DNA of 64,000 nucleotides from Flaccisagitta enflata (Eukaryota; Chaetognatha; Sagittoidea; Aphragmophora): NCBI GenBank assembly GCA_965153355.1, contig OZ231127.1, positions 11,966,001 to 12,030,000 of the forward strand, read 5' to 3'. Shown piece by piece: positions 1 to 10,283 of this stretch (position 1 is its first letter; each line of letters starts with the position of its first letter). The notes under the pieces were generated by a model. It saw only the letters and a program-made list of their open reading frames with translations, ran no database searches and was not told where the DNA came from. The position numbers and the translations under genes were made by a program.

Positions 1-130
1 GACCAAAAGACCAAAAGACTAAAAGACCAAAAGACGAAAAGACCAAAAGACCAAAAATGACTTAAAATGACTTAAAATAATTTTAAATAAGTCAAAATGA
101 CTAAAAATGATGTAAAACAATAACAAAAAG
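1..130. repeat. Minisatellite of ~10-bp units (GACCAAAA / ATGACTTAAA)
   Basis: Positions 1-55 repeat a GACCAAAA unit and 56-120 repeat ATGACTTAAA-like units. The array runs directly into a reversed hairpin/(GTCY)n element. The same pairing of ACTTAAAATG repeats with that element recurs at 35.81-36.14 kb. Confidence 0.85.
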
Positions 131-214
131 CTAATCGTTATGGACAGACGGACGGATCGACAGACGGACAGAGTGGGTCATAGAGTTGCGTGCATGCGAC
201 TAAAAAAACATGTC
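131..214 (-). mobile_element. Hairpin/(GTCY)n element, partial, reversed
   Basis: A (GACGGACA)n block is followed by GGGTCATAGAGTTGCGTGCATGCGAC and an A run, split here as block plus hairpin. This matches the reversed start of the ~190-bp hairpin element seen complete at 15979-16167. The other half of the element is absent and the minisatellite takes its place. Confidence 0.7.
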
Positions 215-421
215 CTTGAACCGCGATACGTTTATTGAATAAACACCTGCAAATTTCCCCCCCCCCCCGGCCCCGAAATTAACGTTTTTTTGCTTCATAT
301 TTCTTCAATCACTGACACTTAAAAGCTTTTTGAGACATTTTAAAGAGTTTTTGATCGATATGGGAAACAACAGTTTGTCATTATTTACATCGGAATTAAT
401 GAGGTTTTTTAAATAAAAAAG
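215..421. other. No gene seen; upstream flank of the phospholipase gene
   Basis: AT-rich DNA with a C run near 257-270. No repeat or coding signal was recognised. Confidence 0.5.
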
Positions 422-428
422 TATAAAT
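422..428 (+). promoter_or_regulatory. TATA box of the phospholipase gene
   Basis: TATAAAT lies 82 bases before the start codon at 510. A start site about 25-30 bases downstream (near 452-458) would give a 5' leader of roughly 55 bases. The position fits a standard RNA polymerase II core promoter. Transcription data are not available here. Confidence 0.6.
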
Positions 429-509
429 GGGCAAGTTCGGTGAAAAGAAAGTATACATTTGTGGCAATCCCTCCGTCTATCTTTGCCTCATCAATAAGCC
501 GGTGAAAAG

Positions 510-3500
510 ATGAAGCTCTCGTCTGTCTCTGTCCAGCTTTTCTTGTTGTTGAGCTGCATCGCAGTTGGCACCTTAGGCTGGCCGAAAATTCCGGGCATTG
601 ATTTGCATGGTCATGTAAGTTTTAAAACGTGGTAAAAACTTCTGGAAAACATAGATCAATAACAAATAATAAAAAAGTTTCTTCCAAGATTCAAATTTCA
701 TCTGTTTTTATTTTATCTGTTTTTAGTCGCGTGCACGCGACTCTACAACCCGCTTTGTCCGTCGGTCGGTCGGTTGGTCCGTCACACTTTACTTTTTTTA
801 TGATTTTTTTTCTTTGACCTCACTGCTCCTGCCTTAATGGTCTGGTGACCTCAAATATGGCCCCTGCCCACCCGCACGCGACTTCGGTAGCCGTGTATCC
901 GGCCTTGTTTGTTATCAGTCGAGTACCCCACCAAAAGCCACCAAAGAAAGCGTCATATTTCAGCTTCTAGAAAAAATAATCTAACTCTGAAAAAAGTTCC
1001 CAGACGAACCTACCAACCGATTTTGTCTATGTTAGACTAACAACATTGATTTTGAAAAAATAAACTACACGGCTACACGGAACGAGTGAAATACAAGTGC
1101 GCCCAATTTTTGAGAAAAATCATTTTTTTTCCAGAAAACCATCAAGAGCCGTACTCTATTTTACTGCCATTTATCATCCAATTATGCCAAACGGCTGGAG
1201 ACGGTTTCAAATTGAAGATATTTTCATGAAAATTAAGTTTCTGAAATGTTTTGTGAGTTTCCCAACATATTTCTATCAAATTTATACATTTTTCACAAGG
1301 GTTTCAAGAGCAAACTGTTGTTTACGGCCTTTGATAGGCTAATTTCTGATTAAACATATGAAATATTACAAAAAATTTTGATTTCAGATATTGGGGTTGA
1401 CATAAGAGTATTGGAAAGGGTTGTTTCAGGAAGAAGAGCGTTTCAGTTTCTTGCTATTTTTGGTATATGAGGAGTATGAGAAGGTGCCCAGATGGATATG
1501 GTCTCCTTCGACGCGCCATATTTATCAAGTGTTTTCTTGTGGTCTGCATATCTCATGTATAGACAGAAATTGGTGACTTTTTTTAAATGATGCATAACTT
1601 TTGACCAGTTTTATGATAATTTCTGAAGAGGGAATATTTCTTTAGAAATTCAAAGGATAGTTGTGATGGGTCCTAATTAAACACCAGTGAGAGCTCCAAA
1701 GGCTCTAATACTTTATTAATGTAGGGTTGAGTAGTAATGTTGTCCAACTTTCATAGATAAGAAGCTTGGTCATTTTATGAATTCATAATCTTCTTCTAAA
1801 TATCTTTGATTCAAGCCCAACCTCGTGGTTCTGGCTCAATAGGTTGAGAAATTTCATCAAAATTAGTGTAACCACTCCAAAACCGGCAAACATGCCTCGC
1901 CAACTTCCAAGTTTCTTACAATGCTACAGTACAGCTGCAATTTTGAATTTGTGCTCACTTACTCTGTATCCTATGAAATCGATTTAAAATTGCTTTCTGT
2001 AACTTTTTTTAAACTCAGAATTGGGTTATCATTTCTAGAAGTGGAGATATGATGTTTTCTTTGGTGGCGTTTTGTGGGGTATTCCCTGTAGAACATATCT
2101 GATCCCCAGACGCACGAGCGAGATATTGCTTCGCTGTGTCGATCGTTCGTAGATCCCAGATTGAACCCTTGCCCTTTGACGCTAATAGAAGAAATACGGT
2201 GTTATATCAGATCACCTACCTTGGCACCAAATTTTGCGGAAGAGGAGACACTTCAACGCCCAAAGAAAAATATGGAGAAATGATTAATACCGACAAATGC
2301 TGCGAAGCACATGACGGCTGCCCAGCCTCGGTTCCTGGCTGGACGTGGAAGTACTTCAAGTACAATCACTGGTAAGTAGGGATGTGGAAGCGGTCGATTT
2401 TCATGCCGCTTCCACCGCTTCCGCTTCCGCTTCCATTTTACAGTACAAATACTAGTAGCTATCCCATCCTCCAAATTGGAAGCGGTCAATCTATTCCACA
2501 TCCCTACTGGTAAGTCACCAAGTATTTCTCATGGGCATAGAAATAGTACTCAATTGCACTCGTGACTTGTGGCACTGAACTGGTGTCACAGGGACCATGC
2601 TCTCCGTATATTTACGGCCAAGATGGTACATTTCATTCCCCTCCATCTGTATCTGTTCAGGCCCGTTTCTTTGACTCACTGCCACTGCGACGATTCCCTT
2701 TTCGTATGCTTGAAAAAAGTGCAGTGAGAACATCCTGAGGAAAAAGATACAGCTGAAGCCATTGGTCAATGGTTCTTCGAGGTGAGTGACTTTCACCATC
2801 AAATGGTGCAATTGGGTGCTTCACATAGCAAAAGTTGCTTATTTCTTTTCATCCTCTTTACCTAATGTGGAGTGGGCAATTTCAGGACCCTTACCATTTT
2901 TCTTTTATCAAAAATTGTTCATCTTCCGTTTTTTAGAAAATTGTTTTTGAGAGCCTAATTTGTATATTGCAGTGGGATAAAAAGTATGTTGATCTTCTCT
3001 GAATTAGCTTTTATAAACTTCTGCTCTTTAGAGAATTATTAACCTGCTTTTTCACAAGCTCTTACCTAACTTATGCTCTGATATTTTGATTTATTTTCAC
3101 AGAAATCATGTTTTTTTAAAACTAACAATTGTTCCTTTTGTAACAAGACTACACAGGATTTTGCTGAATTCTGGGAAATCTGAGTAAACTTTAAGGCCAA
3201 AACAAAAACGGAAGATGAAGGAATTTTGAGAAAAGGAAAACGGTCATCTTCATGATTTTTTTCTCTCCATATTGAGTTAGCGGGACAAGAAGAAAATCAA
3301 ATTTTTTGCTATGTGAAGCACGCAAATGGTGCAAGAATCCAAGAAACATTAAGGATTAAAGCGCATCGACTTAGTTGGCCACAGGCTGGTGTGGAACGTT
3401 CTCCGATCTAAAAATCTGCACCATATGAATAAAACCGTTTCTTTTCTCCTCCACCCCCCCCCCCCGCGCCACCCATGGGGTAAGTGGCAAGGGATACAAC

Positions 3501-3812
3501 AAGGCTGCTACTATGCCGTGTTTCGTGTTTACGACTGACTGCGCTTGCGTCGTTCAACCAAAATGGGATATCATGGACTGGTTTTGCAAGAAATGGGGCA
3601 TGGTCGAGGGTGTGGGGCAGAGATACCCATACTTGTCTCACGCCTGGCACAAGTACGACGATACCCACGCTATCCCGGGAAGACCGAACAGCTTCAACGA
3701 GCACGACATTGATAGGCTCGTAAAATTTTTGGAAAAAGTGAAACTTGGTACAATTGAAGTTGTGATCGACGTTAACAAAATCCCAACCTGCGATCCCAGA
3801 GAAGAACCCTGA
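510..3812 (+). CDS. Secreted group III-type phospholipase A2, three exons
   Basis: Exons are inferred at 510-614, 2211-2371 and 3485-3812, giving about 197 residues. The first intron is phase 0; the second splits a Cys codon. Exon 1 encodes Met, a hydrophobic Leu-rich signal peptide (about residues 2-22) and a short linker. Exon 2 begins with the calcium-loop motif GTKFCGRG and carries the active-site motif CCEAHDGCP with the His-Asp pair. These two motifs define group III (bee-venom-type) secreted phospholipases A2, which cleave the sn-2 acyl bond of phospholipids in a calcium-dependent way. Exon 3 continues with a Cys-x-Cys motif (TDCAC) and ends at TGA 3810-3812. There is no long propeptide between signal peptide and enzyme domain. 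Donors are GTAAGT at 615 and 2372; acceptors end in AG at 2210 and 3484, the last one after a long pyrimidine tract. It could serve in digestion, defence or venom; the sequence does not say which. The exon 3 acceptor is the least certain boundary. Confidence 0.82.
720..909 (+). mobile_element. Hairpin/(GTCY)n element, full copy in intron 1
   Basis: A T run is followed by the perfect palindrome AGTCGCGTGCACGCGACT (725-742), then CTACAACCCGCTTTGTC, a (GTCGGTCG)n stretch and a conserved body, ending CCGTGTATCCGGCCTTGT. Near-identical copies lie at 15979 and 55254. It occupies part of intron 1 of the phospholipase gene. Confidence 0.85.
926..2079. mobile_element. Fold-back element filling most of intron 1
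   Basis: The left end CCCCACCAAAAGCCACC and the right end are inverted copies of each other, with about 70-80 bases of alignable arm including CTTCTAGAAA. TA dinucleotides flank both ends (924-925, 2080-2081). No transposase frame is present. It looks like a non-autonomous Tc1/mariner-type or related element. Confidence 0.7.
2377..2506. mobile_element. hAT-type MITE inserted at the exon 2 splice donor
   Basis: This 130-bp element begins TAGGGATGTGGAAGCGGTC and ends with the inverted counterpart CCACATCCCTA. It is flanked by the exact 8-bp direct repeat CTGGTAAG at 2369-2376 and 2507-2514. An 8-bp duplication and a TAGGG-type terminus are typical of hAT elements. Internal GGAAGCGG/CCGCTTCC blocks can form a hairpin. 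A second copy in the opposite orientation lies at 31992-32127. Confidence 0.88.
2812..3322. mobile_element. Inverted-repeat element in intron 2, 12-bp flanking repeats
   Basis: GTGCTTCACATAGCAAAA (2817-2834) is repeated exactly in inverted orientation at 3304-3321. Weaker inverted arms continue inward, for example around CATCTTCCGTTTTT. The element is bounded by the 12-bp direct repeat CAAATGGTGCAA (2800-2811 and 3323-3334), which may be its target duplication. Superfamily not assigned. Confidence 0.65.
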
Positions 3813-4009
3813 ATTCTAGTTAGACCTCGCTAGAGCTCACCCGGTTATCAAGGAAAACCGATCATAATGAAAGATTTTATGTTTTTGTTTAGTTCCTGTT
3901 GCGAAGTTCAACTTTTCAGTAGAGAATGCACGATTGGCTTTCAATGTTCTTCCTTCTTATAAAAAGCATTGTTATTCTTATTAAGTTTTTGCCGTGTTGT
4001 TAAATTAAC

Positions 4010-4015
4010 AATAAA
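4010..4015 (+). terminator. Polyadenylation signal of the phospholipase gene
   Basis: AATAAA occurs about 200 bases after the stop codon, in AT-rich DNA, and is the first such hexamer downstream. The 3' leader before it contains a stretch near 3817-3850 resembling one end of the CAGTTGAGC-type MITE seen at 28337. Confidence 0.65.
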
Positions 4016-4114
4016 ATTTTAAATGATAGGCTGTCAGCCTGTCACTTAAGCGTGATAAAGAAACGCGTCTTTTGCTTTATGGCCTCAGGGGAGGTTCAAG
4101 TTAAAACAGTTTTA

Positions 4115-4270
4115 GTACAGACAATAAAAAACAGACAATACAATACAGACAATACAAAACAGGCAATACAAAACAGGCAATACAATACAGACAATACAGT
4201 TAATACAGACAATACAACTAATACAGTTGATGCATCAGACAATACAGTAAATACAGACAATAGAAATCAT
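4115..4270. repeat. Degenerate ~9-10-bp minisatellite (ACAGACAAT)
   Basis: Repeated ACAGACAATA-type units create an open frame rich in Asn, Thr and Asp. The frame has no other coding signal, so it is treated as repeat. Confidence 0.8.
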
Positions 4271-4366
4271 ACTGTTGATGCATTACACCGTAACCAAATT
4301 AACTCTCACCATTTGATCTGAACGAACATTTGTCGCCATTGACGACGCCTTGGCTAGAATGTCACC

Positions 4367-4418
4367 GGCATGTCACTAGCATGTCACTAGCATGTCACTA
4401 GCATGTCACTGGCATGTC
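4367..4418. repeat. 11-bp tandem repeat (GCATGTCACTA)
   Basis: About five near-perfect units in tandem. Confidence 0.85.
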
Positions 4419-5040
4419 CCTCCAGAGTCTCTCTTGTAAGACTCGCCTTCCAACTGCTTACTGTGCAGTCTTTTACTCGAAAGAGAAAAGTAAGTCTGGC
4501 GAGAATTATCATCTTTTTATTGCCCGTATTTTTTATTAGTTGGAAGCAAAAAAGAAAAAAAGAAAAAAAAAAAGAAAAGAAAAAAGACAAAAGGAAATCT
4601 GAAACACGACCCTATATGCTTTAACACCTCATTGTCAATTGCATTCAGCAATTCACTTAAACTCAGACCGGGGTTTTTTTTTACGTTACAAGAATTAAAA
4701 TGAGAGTTTTCAACCAACTTTCACTTCTCATACCCAAATATTTTTTGCTGTTTTCATTTTTTTCAAATTGTTAATTTTTTGTTGTTGCTATCTTTCACTG
4801 TTCAGAACCCCCTATTTTCCACAGTTTTTCACTCCTCATAACCTAACGTTTTTTGTTATCTTTTGCCCCATGATTATCTTATAATCAAGTATTTTGGCTG
4901 AATGTGCTGAATGGATGTGAATGTGTGAATGAATGAGTGAATGTGGTGAATGAACCTTCCATTCACATGTTTGGCGACAGCCACTGGTTTCTTTGTTGGG
5001 CATTTAGATGCATGTGTGTGTGAAGGGGGGTGTTGAGGCG
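4419..5040. other. No gene seen
   Basis: The stretch contains a purine run at about 4547-4605 and a (GAATGAGTGAATGTG)-like degenerate stretch near 4900-4960. Nothing else was recognised. Confidence 0.5.
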
Positions 5041-5111
5041 AAGTTAGGGTGAGGCTGGGTTGGATGCCCCTGCCCACCCGTTCGCAACAATATTGTGACC
5101 CCGCGTCGCTT
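5041..5111 (+). mobile_element. End fragment of hairpin-element subfamily 2
   Basis: The segment GCCCCTGCCCACCCG, then CGCAACAATATTGTGACCCC and a CGTCGCTTGTT ending, matches the 3' ends of the elements at 34293-34508 and 61565-61817. It runs straight into a (CTT)n array. Confidence 0.65.
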
Positions 5112-5286
5112 GTTCTTCTTCTTCTCCTTCTTCTTCTTCTTCTTCTTCTTCTTCTTCTTCTTCTTCTTCTTCTTCTTCTCCTCCTTCTTCTTCTTCTTCT
5201 TCGTCTTCTTCTTCTTCTTCTTCTTGTATTGTTCTTGTTCTTCTTGTTCTTTTTTTTTTCTTTCTTCTTCTCCTCCTTTTCTTTTT
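5112..5286. repeat. (CTT)n microsatellite
   Basis: An interrupted CTT/TTC array. Open frames on both strands are homopolymeric (Leu, Phe, Glu) and are not genes. Confidence 0.95.
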
Positions 5287-5625
5287 GGGCAGCGGCCCTG
5301 AAGGGGTCGATGACCTATGCTTTCTCACATAGGGGGGGATTTTCTCCTCCTCCTTCTTCTTCTATGTCCCCCCCTCTGACTCGGATCCAAACCTCAAGGC
5401 CTAAATCCCAGCCTTGAGGCCTAAATCCCAGCGTTGAGGCCCAAATCCCAGCCTCGACGCCTTAAGGCTAGGATCCGAGTCAGAGGGGGGGTACGTAGAA
5501 GAAAAAGGAGGAAGAGAAAATCACCCATATATGAGAAAGCTGCCCTTCTCCCCCCTCAACTTCAATCACAACCTACTTAAGCAGGGCACGGGTACTCCTG
5601 ACCATTTAACGCTTTTGCGGCTACT
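5287..5625 (-). mobile_element. Composite minisatellite-bearing element, copy 1
   Basis: It begins GGGCAGCGGCCC at 5287, passes CACATAGGGGGGATTTTCTCC, then about four ~23-bp units of the AAATCCCAGCCTTGAGGCC type, then the inverted arm GGAAGAGAAAATC, and ends with GCAGGGCACGGG followed by CTGACCATTTAACGC. The two outer ends differ from each other and recur at 30088, 36573 and 62425. The minisatellite core is flanked by inverted arms. Confidence 0.75.
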
Positions 5626-5672
5626 CTTTTTCTTCTTCATCTTCTCCATCTTCTTCTTCTTCTTCTTCTTCT

Positions 5673-5719
<47 letters not shown>

Positions 5720-5720
5720 T

Positions 5721-5751
<31 letters not shown>

Positions 5752-5925
5752 TTCTTCTGGTCCTTCTTCTTCTTCTTTTTCCTCTGCTTCTTCTTCTTCT
5801 TCTTCTTCTTCTTCTTCTTCTTCTTCTTCTTCTTCTTCTTCTTCTTCTTCTTCTTTTTCTTTTTCTTTTTCTTTTTCTTTTTCTTCTTCTTCTTCTTCTT
5901 CTTCTTCTTTTTCTTCTCCACGCTC
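5626..5925. repeat. (CTT)n microsatellite with CTTTTT variants
   Basis: About 300 bp, abutting the composite element. All long frames within are low-complexity. Confidence 0.95.
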
Positions 5926-6066
5926 CGAGCCACCAGCCGAGACGCCCTGCTTTTAACACCGTCGCCAAACTGTCAGTCTTCTCTCAATTTTGAATTTTAC
6001 TCGAAGCGATTTAACAAAGGTGAATATCAAACTGAAAATTAGTGCAAACATACACTGACACGCATA

Positions 6067-6189
<123 letters not shown>

Positions 6190-6316
6190 ACATGCATACT
6201 TACCGTTCTCAATTCTCATTCATTTCATCTCCAGGGCCTCGTTTGTAATAATGAGAGTGTTAAAAAAAGAAGAACAAAGAAAAAGAGTTGGTTTGTTAGC
6301 AACGGAAACACGTGGA

Positions 6317-8395
6317 TTACGACGGCAATGACGATAGCAATGACGACGGCAATGACGACGGCAATGACGACGGCAATGACGATGGCAATGACAATGGCAA
6401 TGACAATGGCAATGACAATGGCAATGACAACGGCAATGACAATAGCAATGACGATAGCAACGACGATAGCAATGACGACGGCAATGACGATGGCAATGAC
6501 GATAGCAATGACGATAGCAATGACGACGGCAATGACGATGGCAATGACAATGGCAATGACAATGGCAATGACAATGGCAATGACAATAGCAATGACGATA
6601 GCAACGACGATAGCAATGACGACGGCAATGACGATGGCAATGACGATAGCAATGACGACGGCAATGACGACGGCAATGACGATGGCAATGACAATGGCAA
6701 TGACAACGGCAATGACAATAGCAATGACGATAGCAACGACGATAGCAATGACGACGGCAATGACGACGGCAATGACGACGGCAATGACGACGGCAATGAC
6801 AACGGCAATGACAATAGCAATGACGATAGCAATGACGATAGCAATGACGACAGCAATGACGATGGCAATGACAATGGCAATGACGACGGCAATGACAACG
6901 GCAATGACAATAGCAATGACGATAGCAACGACGATAGCAATGACGACGGCAATGACGATGGCAATGACGATAGCAATGACGATAGCAATGACGACGGCAA
7001 TGACGATGGCAATGACAATGGCAATGACAACGGAAATGACAATAGCAATGACGATAGCAACGACGATAGCAATGACGACGGCAATGACGACGGCAATGAC
7101 GACGGCAATGACGATGGCAATGACAATGGCAATGACAATGGCAATGACAACGGCAATGACAATAGCAATGACGATAGCAACGACGATAGCAATGACGACG
7201 GCAATGACGATGGCAATGACGATAGCAATGACGATAGCAATGACGACGGCAATGACGATGGCAATGACAATGGCAATGACAATGGCAATGACAATGGCAA
7301 TGACAATAGCAATGACGATAGCAACGACGATAGCAATGACGACGGCAATGACGATGGCAATGACGATAGCAATGACGACGGCAATGACGACGGCAATGAC
7401 GACGGCAATGACGATGGCAATGACGATAGCAATGACGATAGCAATGACGACGGCAATGACGATGGCAATGACAATGGCAATGACAATGGCAATGACAACG
7501 GCAATGACAATAGCAATGACGATAGCAACGACGATAGCAATGACGACGGCAATGACGATAGCAATGACGATAGCAATGACGACGGCAATGACGACGGCAA
7601 TGACGATGGCAATGACAATGGCAATGACAATGGCAATGACAACGGCAATGACAATAGCAATGACGATAGCAACGACGATAGCAATGACGACGGCAATGAC
7701 GATGGCAATGACGATAGCAATGACGATAGCAATGACGATAGCAATGACGATAGCAATGACGATGGCAATGACAACAGCAATGACGATAGTAATGACAATG
7801 GCAATGACGATGGTAATGACAACGACAATGACGATAGCAATGACGACGGCAATGAGGACGGCAATGACAACAGCAATGACGATAGTAATGATGATGGCAA
7901 TGACGACGGTAATGACAACGACAATGACAATAGCAATGACGATAGCAATGACGATAGCAATGACGACGGCAATGACAACGGCAATGACGATAGTAATGAC
8001 GACGGCAATGATGACGGCAATGACAATGGCAATGAGAAAGCATTGAAGACAGCAATGACAACGGCAATGATGATGGCAATGACCACGGCAATGACGATAG
8101 CAATGACAATAGCAATGACGGCGGTAATAACAACGGCAATGACGAGAGTAATGACAACAGCAATGACAACGGCAATGATGACGGCAATGAAGACGGCAAT
8201 AAAGATAGCAATGACGACAGCAATAACAATAGCAATGACGATGGTTATGATGACAGCAATGAAGACGGCAATGACGATAGCAATAACAACGGCAATGACG
8301 ACGGCAATGACGACGGCGATGACAACAGCGATGACGATAGTAATGACGACGGCAATGACGACGGTAATGACGACGGCAAAGAAGATAGCAATGGC
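6317..8395. repeat. 2.1-kb satellite of 12-bp units (AATGACGAYRRC)
   Basis: About 173 units of AATGACGACGGC, AATGACGATAGC, AATGACAATGGC and AACGACGATAGC. The order is not random: the rare AACGACGATAGC unit recurs at about 6458, 6603, 6733, 6927, 7059, 7179, 7323, 7527 and 7671, so blocks of 10-17 units form a higher-order repeat. Because the unit is 12 bp and stop-free, two forward and all three reverse frames stay open. The forward frame 6312-8402 would encode 696 residues of Gly/Ser-Asn-Asp-Asp/Asn repeats, a plausible acidic calcium-binding composition. Other open frames argue that openness is a by-product. From about 8040 the units become degenerate. Confidence 0.9.
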
Positions 8396-9055
8396 GTCGT
8401 AATTAATTTAATGGCGGTCCTTGTTCTGACGTTATTTTAATGTCGGTGAGATTGAAGAAAAAAAGACAAAAGAGGGAAAGATTCATTAGATTTACGTGAT
8501 CGTAAGATTCATGAGCTTGATAGTTGAGAGTGAGTAGGTTTCTAGAGATGCTGCTTCACTTTGAAAATGGGGAAATACTGAGATGGAAAGAGGGCATTGA
8601 ATTGTTTTACCTCTTGCTCCTGGGTAGGGGTCCTAACTCATGTTCATTCTACCATGGGTCAATTAAAATGCCGTTGCATCAAAATCGTTGCTAAGGCCGG
8701 TGAATAATACAAACCATTCGCTTACTGGCAATTTCACACGTACTGTCTTCAGATTTTCTTTAGGAGCTCGAGTATTTTTCTTAACTGAGAGATCGCGTTA
8801 TTATGCGTGAACCAAATGACAATTTTTATTTTTTTTATCAGAAATGACAGGAAGTATAATTCTTTTATTTTCTAAAATGATCATGAGGGTTAAATTATTA
8901 AACATAGTTCTTTTAATGTCGAAAAAGCTACAAGGTCAGTATCATGAAAGAGGTCATTTCTTCCACTGGTGTCAATCATTTTTTTTTTCCAACTGTTCCA
9001 TGGAAAAGTCTTTGTTACTTTGTCGCGAAGATGATCTCTAGTGAAGTATGACAGG
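8396..9055. other. No gene seen
   Basis: AT-rich DNA of ordinary complexity. A short frame at 8844-9041 shows no family signal. Confidence 0.5.
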
Positions 9056-9235
9056 GAGATAGAAAGAGCCAGAGCGAGATAGCAAGAACGAGATGGCAAG
9101 AGCGGGATAGCGAGAGCGAGAGCGCGAGTGAGCGTGAGCGAGAGAGCGAGAGCGAGAGAGCGAGAGCGAGAGAGCGAGAGAGCAAGAGAGCGAGAGAGCC
9201 AGAGAGCGAGAGAGTCAGAGAGCGAGAGCGTCATC
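9056..9235. repeat. (GAGAGC)n-type degenerate microsatellite
   Basis: GAGAGCGA, GAGATAGC and related hexamer/octamer units. Confidence 0.9.
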
Positions 9236-9651
9236 GCTAAATCAATGTCATTCCTAATCATGACATTTCACGCCATTTCTGCGGCCATTACTAGTCAATC
9301 CCGTCTCTTCTGTCATTCTTGTCATTTCATTTGGTCTGTGGATGACAGGGACATCGTCCTTTTCATGGAATAAGATGACATAAAGGTCCGCTGTTTCCAT
9401 CTTTCACGACTCCCAAGCTTTAAATTTGCAAAGGAGCTCGTTTCACCGCTTTTTGGCTCGTTTGAGAAAAAAAGGCCACAAAAAAATTACAATTTTGGCA
9501 TCAAACGACTTCAGTTTAAGAGTCAATTTCTGGTATCAGTGAAATATACCTCAGCTCTCAAACGTTATTCAAAATAAGTGTTATATGTAACGCGAGGAAA
9601 TGATTTCTTGGAGACGGTTGAGCACACGCAGTCAGATCTGTGGCATCGCAA
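9236..9651. other. No gene seen
   Basis: Ordinary complexity, with no repeat or coding signature recognised. Confidence 0.5.
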
Positions 9652-9835
9652 TTTTTAGGTGCGACAAAGCACCTCTATAACTGGCTGTATCCGTTGGTCA
9701 GTCGGTCGGTCGGTCGGTCGGTCGGTCTGTCGGTCTGTCGGTTGGGTAACGCATAGTTCGACGATCCACACGTCGCACCTTATTGACCTTGTTAACTTAA
9801 CCCGTGAACCAACGGTCGGACGGACAAACTCTATA
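9652..9835 (+). mobile_element. Hairpin/(GTCY)n element, subfamily 3
   Basis: A T run is followed by the hairpin AGGTGC-GACAAA-GCACCT (9657-9674), CTCTATAACTGG and a (GTCGGTCG)n stretch. The layout equals that of the AGTCGCG hairpin family but the stem sequence is different. The right boundary is approximate. Confidence 0.6.
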
Positions 9836-10023
9836 ATAGAGCATACTTATAGTTGGCCTGATGTGAGATAAGAAAAATGGAGGAATAGGTCACTTAAATC
9901 AAAGAGAGTTCCCCTGACCTTTTCAAACAGGCCAAGGAAAGTGTTCCAGAAAAACTCTTCTTGATAACTGAATCGGTTTGTCCTACGAAATGTCTGCAAT
10001 ATGCGCCTGTAGACCTAGTATTA

Positions 10024-10079
10024 NNNNNNNNNNNNNNNNNNNNNNNNNNNNNNNNNNNNNNNNNNNNNNNNNNNNNNNN
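10024..10079. other. Assembly gap (56 N)
   Basis: A run of N. Confidence 1.
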
Positions 10080-10283
10080 ACGGCACACCGGGAAAGCAGT
10101 CTCGGGACTATCTGTAATCATCAAACAACATGAAAACATGTTTTCGTATTTTATGTGCACTGAACTGTGTACCAAATTTTACTTTTCAAAGTGAAAGAAC
10201 AAGGAAAATACCCACGGACTTCGTGATGTGCTCGATATTAAACGTTTCTTGAGGAAATGAAAAAGACTATCCACGCCAAACCC

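Noticed and set aside
6220-8235. Reverse-strand 671-residue His/Cys/Arg-rich frame
   Set aside because: Shadow of the same 12-bp satellite; the composition follows from the unit.
6312-8402. 696-residue open frame as a gene
   Set aside because: It is a 12-bp satellite that is open in five frames, has no independent gene signal and grades into degenerate repeat. Listed as repeat; the coding possibility is kept as a finding.
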